Shown: piece after piece, positions 24,134-35,590 of the stretch
Layout of the letters: the number at the start of each line of letters is the position of its first letter
Numbering within the stretch: the stretch's first letter is position 1
Assembly (NCBI GenBank): GCA_023078555.1
Contig: CM041198.1
Coordinates: forward strand, 9,595,836-9,659,835
DNA length: 64,000 bases
Reading direction: 5' to 3'
Origin: Ulva prolifera
Lineage: Eukaryota; Chlorophyta; Ulvophyceae; Ulvales; Ulvaceae
The notes under the pieces: generated by a model
Databases searched by the model: none
Told to the model about the DNA's origin: nothing
The model's input: the letters and a program-made list of their open reading frames with translations, nothing else
Translations under genes and position numbers: made by a program

Positions 24134-26956
24134 GTGACCCGCACTTGTGCTCGCCTCCACCTGCTCGTGGTTTTCCTCTTCACTATCGAGGCATGTACAT
24201 GTAGGAATTCTGTCGGAATGCTGCCCTGCAAGCATGCCGCAGGAGCAGGATCGGTATTCAGCTGGGACAACCCCGCATGCCGAGACTATCATGCTACAAA
24301 CTCGTACTTATCGTTGCGACAAGATCCAAAACGTCCTCCGGACTCCGCACGCTATCCATGGTTCGTCAACACGTCCAGTAACGATTTTCCAACGCGAGAT
24401 ACTGAGTTGCCAGCTGCGGGCCCTACACATCGTTCGCGCGATAGCGTAACACCGCAAGACGCAGTCGTCCGTTCAAATGATCGTGTAGCTACTTCCCGCG
24501 CGATGAGTCTTGATGGCCGGGAATGCGGGGCTCAGTGGCTGTCAGAGCTTGTCCCATCCGTAGAAGAGGTGACAAGGGCCCTGGGCAGACCTCCGGGACT
24601 TTGTGTCATTCACGTCGGCGAGCGGAGTGATTCACGGCTGTACGTTTCAAAAAAAGAGGAGGCTTGTAAGCAGGTGTGCGCATGATCATCATGCAATGAC
24701 ACCAGTGACTACGACTCTCAACACTTGCGCAATGCCACCCCATTTAACACGCGGACCACATACTGCCCTTGTGAACTTCCGCACCCGAACTGCAAATAAT
24801 TCAAATGTTGATTCAAGGCTCAATGGGACATATGCCTGTCCAAGATATTGATGAACAGGTCAGTCTCGTTGCATGTCACTGTTACCTGCTTTACACCTCC
24901 ATCATGACACTGCTAGCAGCCATCTGTCTTGTGCATGCATGCCATTGCATACATCTACAGCCCAGATGCTCATGCTCCGCTGCCCTTGAGAAACAACCCA
25001 AATATCTGCGTCATCTGCGCGTGCTTTCAAGATTGATGTTGTACAAGGAGCAAGAGATTGGATGAATTTGATATACGCTTTGATTGCAGATGAATATATC
25101 CTCAGCACTGAAACATCTACCTGCTTCCACGTCACAAGAACAGCTTCACGCTGCTATTGATGAGGCTTGTGCCAATGACGAGGTAGATGGAGTTTTGGTG
25201 CAGCTTCCACTGCCACCACATCTGAACGAGTTTGATGTTATGGAACGGCTGGACCCCCGAAAGGATGTGGATGGATTTCATCCTCTCAACATGGGCCGCA
25301 TGCTTGCAAGAAATGCGCCCCCGCGATTTGTTCCGGCTACTGCGCTGGGATGCATGCAGCTGTTGAAGATGTACAACATCTCAGTAACAGTACGCTGCAT
25401 GCAAGTGCTGTGCCATGGTCCAGTTGGCATCGTCTGGATTATGAGTTGCGGATCATGCCGTGCTCAAGTGTCACGTTCACACTTGCCCTTGGCCGGCATC
25501 AAGCCGAAGATGGGCACTTCTGTACATGACCTGCTGTGCATCCATTGCCGCCGTTTCTTTCATGTTATGTGGATGATTTTGTCTGCTGCTGCAGAAGAAG
25601 CATGTGGTGGTCGTCGGTGATTCCAACATTGTTGGCACCCCCTTGTCGGTACTGTTGAGGGATGCCGGAGCCGGCACGGTGACAGTGTGCCACCGCATTG
25701 CCTATACAAATATTTTTGAAGACCGCCTGGCCCATGCGAAAGTTCGGCAGCTGCGTTCGCATGCTCACGCCTGCCTGCCACGTCTTCCTGGGCCATATTC
25801 GCGAATGGGCGCCGCTCAAAGCACAGTCGACACTCAGAATGGCAGTGATTCAGTGAAGACACGGGAGGCAGAGTCAATGGTTCACATGCCTCAACGCCCT
25901 TGCTCACCGCCAGATGCAGCACGTGTGACTGTTGAGCAAAAACAAGATGCAACAACAGTAATCGTTGAGGTGTTGCTCTCCTTTCCTCTTTGATAGCACA
26001 AACTGGATGTGGTTTTTGCTTGCTAAAGGTTTGCTCAGTCGATGAGCATATCAGGTGCATGTCAGCTTGCATACGGCGTATATCCATAAGATTTTTGAAG
26101 GGGCATTTGATTGTAGGCCGGGCAATTTGCACACGCAGTACCCCGGACTGCCCAGTGTGGCCTGCGCAGTGGACACTAGCATCCTCATGTGCGTGATGCG
26201 TTGTAGGCGCTCGACCGCCCAGGACTGCTCAAGTCACTGACGTCTGTGTTCTGCGACCTTGACCTTAGTGTCAGGCATGCGGACGTGCAAACAAATGAAG
26301 ATGGCCGCCGTGTTAGAGATGTTTTTCACCTGACCGACATGAGTGGTGCTCCGGTGCGGGACGCGCGTAAGCTCAGGCGGCTATCTGCACTGGTCCGGGA
26401 GCATGTGGGGGGAGTAGTCATTGCAGAGCCAGGCACCTGGGATGATGGGCATCTGGCTGCTCTTACTCGCACTGCAGACGTGCTGGTTGTCGCTGTGGGC
26501 TACCCTGAGCTGGTGAAGTACGCTTCTGATTTGTGGCCTCCGAAGAACCTTCTAGTGGGGAAAGTGCCATCAAAGTTGCTCTGCTGCCCCTACTTGTCAC
26601 CATCTGATGATGTTTGCAGGGGTGACTGGGTCAAGGCTGGCGCAGTGGTGCTGGATGTAGGAATCAATGTTGTTCCAGTGGAGGCTGGCCAAACACGGCA
26701 ATCCATACGCAATCAGTCCAGCGCATCGGGCTCTGACGAACGCAGTGATCCTCCGAAAAAAATTTGTGGCAAACAGGAGGAACCTATCAAGTCAGGCGAC
26801 GGGCGCGTTGTAGGGGACGTTGCTTTCAAAGAGGTAGCGAAGCTGGCGTCTGCGATCACTCCTGTACCCGGTGGTGTTGGTCCCATGACAATCGCTGCCT
26901 TGATTCATAATGTTGTGTTTGCTGCACAGTATCGTGCAGGGCTGAAACAGTGGTGA
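24134..26956 (+). CDS. FolD-type methylene-THF dehydrogenase/cyclohydrolase with inserted ACT domain
   Basis: FolD interconverts 5,10-methylene-THF and 10-formyl-THF in one-carbon metabolism. Exons: ?-24673, 25090-25389, 25595-25969 and 26207-26956, with phase-0 junctions. Family motifs: PPGLCVIHVGERSDSRLYVSKK with the catalytic Tyr and Lys, GVLVQLPLPPHL, DPRKDVDGFHPLNMGR, NIVGTPLSVLL, TADVLVVAVGYPEL, DWVKAGAVVLDVGIN, and the C-terminal TPVPGGVGPMTIAAL. Between TVTVCHR and HLAALTRTADVLVVAVG, where FolD normally has only a short loop, about 180 residues are inserted. Their second half reads TTVIVE|ALDRPGLLKSL, VRHADVQT and RVRDVFHLTDMSG, the pattern of an ACT domain of the GlnD/ACR type. The nucleotide motif is GDSNIVG instead of the usual GRSxIVG. 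The start is uncertain: Met at 24134 gives a hydrophobic targeting-like leader, while a later Met near 24503 gives a cytosolic-length protein. A possible cryptic in-frame intron lies near 26505-26620. Confidence 0.85.
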
Positions 26957-27667
26957 CAAGACACAGGCAGAGTCCATGCTCCGTCGGAGCAGGGCACGAA
27001 AAATCTTATCATGTGGTCAAGATTGAGTAGATTGATGAGGATTCCGCCAAGCAGCGGCTGGCTGCACTTGTAAATCAATTTGTTGTGTAGCAAGCCATGC
27101 CATTTGTTTCTGGCTTCTCTCTCGGTAATCAGACCTTCTGTGTGCATTGATACAAGCTCTTCAGTACCTCTGGTCCATGACATTTATCTGGAAGCCTTTG
27201 CATGTAGTCTCCGAGAGAATGCGATAAAAATCGTCCACATAGATTTGAAGTATCCCACGTCGTGATCTTTGGAGCCTCTCGACTGTCGAACTTGTGAGTA
27301 TCCACAATACCGATGCAGACCGCTTGATTACTGACGGAGCTGACTACGGTAATGAGAACTTTCAGTGAAGGCTGGCTGCCTAAGTAATCTATCATGATGT
27401 GATACGTAATGACATTTTGGCAAATGTGTTCGGACCCAAATGGACAAAAACGGGATTTGCGACAATCTATAACCAGGTAGCCAACACACAGGGTGTTGAT
27501 GGTCACAGCTCCATCTGGCTACCAACAGAATCCGCATGCATATATGGCATGCACAGCAGTCTCATACAGAAGCATAAACTCATCAAGCATGCCTTGCCAC
27601 TTTCTCATGGAACCCATTTACATTGAATTTGATGCTGCTGACTGCCAAAAAGAGTCACTGTATAGCG
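26957..27667. other. Convergent 3' intergenic region
   Basis: The gap lies between the stops of the FolD-like gene and SIN3. A 125-codon minus-strand frame at 27506-27129 is present but resembles no known family and lies downstream of the SIN3 stop. I treat the stretch as UTR and spacer. Confidence 0.45.
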
Positions 27668-30600
27668 TTACATACGCTGAACTGGTGGAAGGTGCTGAAT
27701 ATGCTGTGGTTGCTGCATTTGTTCTTGACGTAGTCGCATGGCTGCCAAGAACTTGGTGTGGCACTTATTAGCGATTTGAAACTTTTTTCGCATGGTCTTC
27801 TTAGGCTCTGCGGCCGGCTTCTGTGCCAGCATCGCATCCTCAGTATCCAGAACAAAATTGAATTTGTACGAAAAGCGCCGGTTCACCACCCCCTTCCGTG
27901 CAGTCTGTGTCGGCTCTTTCTGCATATCAAGCAATGCGCTTTAGCAAAATTCTGTTGCACCAGCAGACAAACTGTGTTGCAACAGCTGTAACATAGAACA
28001 CCTGCAAGAGATCACAGCTGATCTATATAACGTCCATTGTAGATGCAAATGCTTGGGGGACGTACTGAGTTCCCCCCATCATCTTGTTTTAGCTTGCACT
28101 CCAAGCCATTCCGTACATAGCACTGCTTCAAGCGTGATATACGCTGAGCAGGTGCAGCTCCTTTCCGCATGCTCACATGCAGATTCCGCCTCAAGTAGAG
28201 CTTGGGGGCCCATCCTGCACGCAGTACGAATTCAAGGGCGACAATCGTGACGTGAGGCTGTGGAACCTGATAGCATAAGTCACCACATGTTTCAACAACA
28301 GGGTTACACACAACATGGACCGTTAGCAATAGGAGGTCAAGGACACCGACAGATGTAGATGAACGTCTGGCATGCTTGCCTGGATGCAAACTACACAGAA
28401 CACCATGTTTGCACATAAAGTCTGAAAGGTGACACATATTCAACATTTGATTGGGAACGGCAGCCGCACTTGCTTTTTGCCGTGTGGAAATGTCGCTCTC
28501 TGACACTTGCATGAACTTCTCAACAAATTCACGTGCGTCTGGATCGCAAGGGAGAGGGGGTGGATCACTGCGTTCGAAGTCAACCCACGTTGCAGCTACG
28601 GATCCGTCCCCGCGCGAGACCACGCGTATGGCATGGTCCTCTCCATGAGTCATTGCTGCATTTGCAAGCCGGGTTGCCCAGTGCACTTCGGCATGGCGGC
28701 GCTTTTCATAATGGTGAAGGTTGATGAGCTTCACTGACGGGTCGTCCTGCAGATTCCATTGCACACATCAGACCGCGCACATTTAGTCTACCACAAACAT
28801 TGTTTCATGATATATAATGACGATAGTATTGGCCAATCTGGCCAAAATTCTAGTTTGCAATGCACACTTCGACATTTTCGCTAATGATGAGCGCCAGATA
28901 GTTGAGCAGACGCACCGCAATCAAGCCTGACAGGTGCCTGGCAAACTTGTTGACCAGCTTTTGTATCGTGAACAGAACATATGAATTGGCACCGAGCATA
29001 GAACGGCATGTGTCCTCAAACGCAGTGATGTCCGATTTATGAACAATGTGGCCGTAGAGCAGCTGGAAAAACTTCCGGCGCATCGCCTCATATGATGCGC
29101 CTGCAACGCTTGGGTGCTGCGCGCCATCTAATGGGCCTCCTGCCGCCACGGGGCTATCTTGTGCTCCGTTTGACTTGTCAGCATCGCTACTGATCTGTAA
29201 TCAGGTCAGCACATGTCAACATCCGAAAAGTCAGGAAATTGTGCTGGCAACATCTTCTGCAGCAGCTGCTGAACACACCATCTCTTTACCATTGCGGCTG
29301 TGCTTCTCCAGGATGCAGTTGCGAGCAATGCGTAGTCGGTCGTAACAGTGGTGGTACAGCCGCCAGAAGCCATACATGGCCTCGTTGCAGTACAGCTCAA
29401 GGATCTCTTCAGGCTCTTGCTCACCAGGAAGCTTTAACGGTGCAAGTTCAGCTTGTGGCTGTGCACATACAGGGCATGGCTCGACAGCCGAAGAGCCCTT
29501 GCCACCCTGAATGTCAGCATACACAATCTTGAGCAAGCGTCGCCTGAAGGAATATTGTGCAGCCCAAAATATCATATGTACTACCACAAAGAATTAAGCA
29601 AACTCAAACAGAACATACTGCATTGCGTGCGCACCTCAAATTCAAGGGGAAGCACAGACGTCGATGGAACGAGCCCATTTACAGGAGGAGCCTGGGGTGC
29701 ATCATCCTCATCATCATCCTCATCAACTGTACTACGATCCTTGCCGGAGCCCTTTCCTCCAGCAGCTTCTTCACCATCATCAATATCACTGTCTTCCATT
29801 TTGGAAATCTCTGATGCCTCGGGTGCAGCTTCACTCCTATCAACCATCTCCTCATCGTCCGTGACGCGGTTCCGAGTTATGGCACCGGTGGTGCCCTGAG
29901 CAGCGGCTGTGGTAGACCGTTCTTCAGTTGTGGTTGTCAATCCTTCAGTAGAAGCCTGTGAAACATGTACTCCAGACACTACCTTATTCACTGCAGCTCC
30001 ATCTGATGCACCCGCAGCTGCTGCACTGCCTTCGCCTGCAACACCAGGTGAACCTGTCAGACTAGCTGACATCGGCAGACAAACATCCTGCTTGAGAGAG
30101 AATGTGCAAACACAGACCACCTACCTGCCGCTTCAGATGATGCACCAGACTGTTCCCCCGTGCCAGTGCCAGCAATTGCCCCATCAGATCCTTCCGCAGA
30201 CTGAGCAGGTGTGACAGCCGGCGTGGCCCCTGTGGTCATGGCTGAGCGGTCAGCATCCACAGTAGCACTTGGAGATGGAGGTCCGATTTCGGGTGTCATG
30301 GTGGCAACATCTGTCACACGGAAAAATGGCAGCACGATTGAGTTCCAGAACTGCTCCACTTGAGGTTTGACCTCAGACCCCACAAATCCAATCTGAACCA
30401 GTGCCCAGACATCTCCATGAACTTCCCTGTAGCACACGCTACTTGTGAGAGGCTGGGCATCATAACTCAGTAGATACAAAGTATGACATAACAAAGAGCT
30501 CATCATGAAGCAGTTCGACTCGCAATGCAACATTGTGCCGATTGTTCTGAGGGTCAAGCAACGAGCACACACTTGTCAGGCATCTCAAGGATCACATCCG

Positions 30601-33600
30601 GTCGCAGCCTCACAGATGCAGGAGCAGATGTGTGCATTGAAAGGGTGTTCTCAGGCGCCTGATTTGTAGCCTCTGCAGCATCCTTGATCTCCGCCACAAT
30701 CTGGCGAAGGCCCAGCACCTTCTTGTCGATCACTTTGAAGTAGAAGCTGCGGTGATCGAGGGAACGAGTGTAGTTTTGCTTGAACTGCCGCTGCCAGTAA
30801 ATTTCCATTTCCGCCAGGGTCTGCATGCAAATATTGTAGTCATACGCATGGTCCAGCATATCGTATCAAAGTACACACACAAATCAGGAAGCCAGCAAAA
30901 CCCCAACTCAGAAGTGGACTCATACCTTTGCCCATTCGGCCCCCTTGGATAGCAGCCGGTCACGGACAACGGGCAAAGCTGCCTGAGGGTTGTTGAGTAA
31001 GGAGTTAAGCATTGCCTCTGCTCCATCACCGTACACTTGGCCAATGTGTTTCTTCTGGATGGTTGAGAAAACGTCATCGCCAAATCGCACTTGCATTTGC
31101 ATGGTATCGTCGGAAAAAGAAGCAAGCTTCTCCATGAGCTGGCCAATTTTCTACACCACGCGACGCGATCAAATGAAAGACCATAAAATAATGATGAGAC
31201 ATTAGCAATGCAACGAAATTGAGAGGTACAGCTGGATTCAGTGATAGACTTTCGAATAAGTGTCCATGGTGCTGAATCAATCGTAAGGGGTCACTTGCAT
31301 GCAAGTTTTGACAGTAGCAGACTCGTCCAGGAGCACACACAATCGGATTCGAAACGTACCCTGAGAACAGAAGAATTGCGCTCAATCAACAACTCTAGAT
31401 CATACCGATCGTCCTCAATGCGGAAAAGTATGTCCTCATACTGGTTCCGCCGCATTGATTGAAACGAGTAGTCTTCTGAGCCTTGAGTGACGGACACCCA
31501 TCTGTCATTGAGTAGCACATTCTTCACCGAATCAGGCAAGTTTGCCCTGCTCAACATCTCAGGCGTCAGAGGTTCCTGCCTTCCACCCTATCAGAGCGAT
31601 ATGCACAGGATGACCTTTTGGAAGTCTCATTGTGACAACCAATACAGGCAGGGTGCTTTGCATCAGTACTTCAAGGCGTCAATTGAACAGTATCATCACA
31701 GCCTCATCACAACCAATCAGATGCGAGCTCCAAGGAAGCTGCTGATCTGACTGCGCAGGAAAGCTCACCTGGCTGAGAAAGTGAGTTTAGGATAGTCTTC
31801 TGGAACTTGCACGTATGAGACAGACAATTTTTCACATCGAGCAGCATCAATGACCTCACTTATAGGCAATCTCAGGTATTTGTCTTTGGCAGCATAGTGA
31901 GAGCTGGTCTTGTTTGTGACAGCCTTTGTGATCGCATCGATGGCCTCCTCATCAAAGCTTAGGTCTTCCACACTGAACACAAGTCCGGGAAATATTAGAA
32001 TTCAATGTCACAAAGCCAACCTCGTATATCTAAAGGCAATGATTGGACAGAGTGAATGGCTGTGTGCTCTTCAGCTATTTGTTCTGAGCATGATGCAGAA
32101 GAGGCACATGCTACCCCTCATCTCAGTCATCCAACACGATGAAGCAGTGATCCGCACCGTGACATGAAGTCATCAAACAACTGTACAAGATCATTGGATG
32201 CAGTCCCAATGACACAGCTCACCAAACGCATCAAATCTTGTTCAGTTATGATCCCATCGACGAAGAGCATAAGGACCTTGAGAAAGTCGTTCCATGTCGA
32301 GTTCGCGACGCGCCGCCGAATCTTCTCAAACATAGCAGACACATCTTTCTGGAAGTCATACTGCAAAGTACGCTGGCAATAACAGGCTGAACAAAGTCCA
32401 CGACAATGATAACCTGATGACCTCAAAGAACTTGGCAATGCTGGTGACACAGAGCAAAGCACACCGGGCCGGTTTGTTCTCCACGGCCGCGTCGGCGAGA
32501 GGACTGCTCATTGTCGCGTGTCACAGTTGCCAGCCGCTGGCGCTCCATGGCAGCTCTGTGAGGCGCTTGGCTGTCAGGCAAGAAGTACGTGAACTCTTCA
32601 AGTAAGTCTTCATGGTCTCGAAATATGTAGGCCACCTGCATCAACACACAGGTGTGACCTGTAAAGGTCTGATCTCATGCCAGGGAATCAGCAGCAACAC
32701 TGCCGCAAAGACAAGTCATGGATCCGACTCCATGACCTTGGCCTAGTCATTGCACATGGTGCTCACAGGCATGGTGCAACCTCCGCACCTGGTCATACAC
32801 TTCTTTGATTCCTTTCTGCGCCTTTCGATACTGGTTTAGTATCTCAAGGAAATTCTTGTAGACTCCCTCACTGAATCGAAAGCGATCCTTGATCTTGTTG
32901 ACATAGTTTATCGCCTGGTCAAACTCCACAGGCTGCTTTTGTGTCAACGCCTCTTGCTGCTCTTCACGGACCAAATCTTCCATGCGGATTTCAAAGCCCT
33001 GCATCCTTGCAGATAATGAGCTGGGCAGACTTCTCAACCAAAGCTCAGCTGGACCTCACCATGTGCACATTTGCGAAAGCCATGAATTGGTACATATCCA
33101 CGTTGTAGGGTGTCCAGATACAATACAAGCAGGTCATCCACGCCCACGGCGACTGTCACTTTACACACGCTTCAGCTTTCAATCAGATGTAAAGCACCTT
33201 GGGTAGGAATGTGTTGAACCCAATAATAAGGTTCTTGTTGCCTTTGAACAATTGCTTGACACGCTGGATGACACCGTACGTGTCAATAGTCTGAGCCTTG
33301 AACTCTTTCATGATCTCCAGGAACGTCTCATAGACTTCACGCTGCGATGTAAACATGGACTTGACTTCGCGGAGATATGTCAGTGCGTCCACTGTTGTCA
33401 GGCGCTGTGTCAATGACTCCGGCATGACTGCTGCTCGTGCTGCACAATTGTGGCCTGTCAAGGAAACGACTTGCATGCATTCATGAACTTTGAGCTTGGA
33501 GTGTGCAAAAGGCCTTTCATGCATAAATTTACTACTCAAAGCAAGGCAGAAAGTCTGCTGCATGCCTAACTGGAGCCACTAGACATCATGGTCATGCTTG

Positions 33601-33836
33601 CGATACAGCTGTACACCAAAACACTGACATGTGGGGAGTTGCTGGATCCTACAACATACGCTACAGAAAGTAAGGACACCTAGCACAATGCATAGCTCTA
33701 CATAGCATGAGTTCGGCGTGTCTCAACAGACGGAGGGTCGGCTCATACTGGGTGGAATTGCAGCAGCCTGGTTTGCAACCAGCTGCCTCTGACGAGGAGG
33801 CCCATTGGCATGGTCAGGCTCCCCTCGCCTCTTCAT
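27668..33836 (-). CDS. SIN3: SIN3 transcriptional corepressor
   Basis: SIN3 scaffolds histone deacetylase complexes in the nucleus. Sixteen exons on the minus strand fit GT-AG and phase: 33836-33749, 33454-33198, 32998-32789, 32635-32465, 32360-32158, 31972-31769, 31579-31360, 31150-30926, 30820-30573, 30426-30125, 30065-29635, 29527-29290, 29190-28916, 28746-28507, 28257-28066 and 27919-27668. Three paired amphipathic helix domains are clear: PAH1 ([13 protein letters not shown]...FNTFLPK), PAH2 ([15 protein letters not shown], with [12 protein letters not shown]) and PAH3 ([16 protein letters not shown]). The HDAC-interacting core follows with [28 protein letters not shown] and [12 protein letters not shown], then [15 protein letters not shown]. 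The C-terminal region has [20 protein letters not shown] and FNFVLDTED, as in plant SIN3-like proteins. A Ser/Thr/Ala- and Asp/Glu-rich segment occupies exons 10-11. The start [18 protein letters not shown] opens exon 1. Confidence 0.95.
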
Positions 33837-35590
33837 TTACCCCGCTGCTAGGTTGACCAGCTGTTACTTTCTGCAACACACTGTCACAATTGGTAACTGC
33901 ACGACATGGCCCTGTACCAGACAAACTTTTGTTGCACAAGTGCTGTCAAAATTGAAACAGTGACTGTTAATGGGCCATGGCCTTAATCGCTTCTCGAAAG
34001 CAGGTGTTTGTTACGAATTCATTGACAAGTCGTGCCAGTTGCCCCGCAGATCGTGCACGACGTATCGGGGCACTGCACTGGGCTGAAGGCAGTTGACCTC
34101 CGACGCCACATCAGAAGCACTGAAGGCAGCACTGATCATGGGAAGTATGATGCCACAATCATGCGAAGCCCAAGTGACCAGAAGAACATCGCACAACATG
34201 CGAGCACTCGCAATCACGGGCATACTCGACCAGAGAAAATGCCCTTGCGTCTTGGCATTTATTGTCACGAGCACTAATATGTTACTTACTCATGCACTAT
34301 TGCATAGGCTGTTCGACGCAACTGTTTTGCACATGCAGGCCGGAGGAGTCAAAACTGGCAGCCACACTGCATCCGACCACGCAGCTCCTCCGCACGTGCA
34401 TCTTTACACCTCCAAAAGATAACCAGACAGTGCACGCGATGCATACTTCACCTTCAAGCTCATATTAATCAGCCGGTACAAAGAATCATGCCCACACCTT
34501 GGCAAAGGTTCTGGTTCCCACGAGACCTGTGCGCCGAGACTGCGCACACAATAAGGTCGGTGCGCGCTAGGACCAAAGATATATATGTTTCTAACATGGA
34601 TGGTATTGTGACATCTTCTGCGCAACCATTACCTGTAGCGCAGCCTACTAGCAGCAGGTCTAGCAGGCTCCTGCAAGAGGATGCCGTACCTGACACTTTG
34701 GAATCAACATACCATGCAACCAGTGCATTGCTCGAGTCGCTATTTTCTGTGTAGCACATTCGCTCGGACCGCCTACGGGACCGGCAGTGGTGATTTCTGT
34801 ACCGCCGAAAACAGCGTAAAACGTTTTGGCACTTGTTCCGGCCGCACAGCTCATGACGAACTAGACACCGTGCAGAAACAAGATTTTTTTTACAAGCATG
34901 ACGAACGAAGCTGATTGACGATTATTGATGGCATCGGGTACACGTGGGTGGGGATGAAAGGCAAGGTTCATTCTGTGCTGGCACGTTGCGTTCACAATCG
35001 GCCAGATGCACCGCTGATCGCGCCCTGATAGAGCTTGGGTCACATACCAGCTTTTAAAATATGCCACGTAAGAAGCTGCTGCTCACAGATCTTGAATTTG
35101 TCCAGTTCGATAATGTTGCTACACGGGCCGCTTGCGGAGCCTGGCTGGGCGACGTTCCTCGTCGAAGAAGAAAACACACAGTATCTTTTCTATTTGCGGC
35201 AGATGTAGTTCTACTGCTGCCCATGTCACTCTGACGTGCCGTGAACAGCACCTGCCATGGGGTTTTGGGCGTTGCTGAGTTTTGTTTATCTGCGACAGCG
35301 ATACGCATGCATTCGCATCATGCAAACGGCATGGTCGCAGGTGTACCACCTTCGGCAACGCCTCACGAGGGAGGGCTGCTGTGTCCAACGACACTGCGCT
35401 TGCGGTGAATGCAGACTAAGCATTTGGCACATTGTGCTGGTGTCCGTAGCGCATCAGCCACGCATCTCAGCAGCTGGCTTGACGCTTCTTAGTATATCTG
35501 ACCAGTCTGTTCCTTTGTAAGATAGACTTGGCAGCCAGAAACTACAGGGTAGCATAACGTGTTCGGTGCAACCGAATTGTGTGCTGCAAC
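33837..35590. other. Head-to-head intergenic region between SIN3 and CSN1
   Basis: SIN3 reads leftward from 33836 and CSN1 rightward from 35591. Short frames such as the plus-strand one at 34488-34754 have no recognisable family. I see no RNA gene or mobile element here; both promoters should lie inside. Confidence 0.45.

Noticed and set aside
27129-27506. 125-codon minus-strand open frame between FolD and SIN3
   Set aside because: It lies beyond the SIN3 stop, shows no family resemblance, and overlaps equally long frames in other phases; treated as UTR/spacer.
34488-34754. Plus-strand 88-codon frame between SIN3 and CSN1
   Set aside because: It starts with Met and has mixed composition, but no family, splice partner or repeat supports it.
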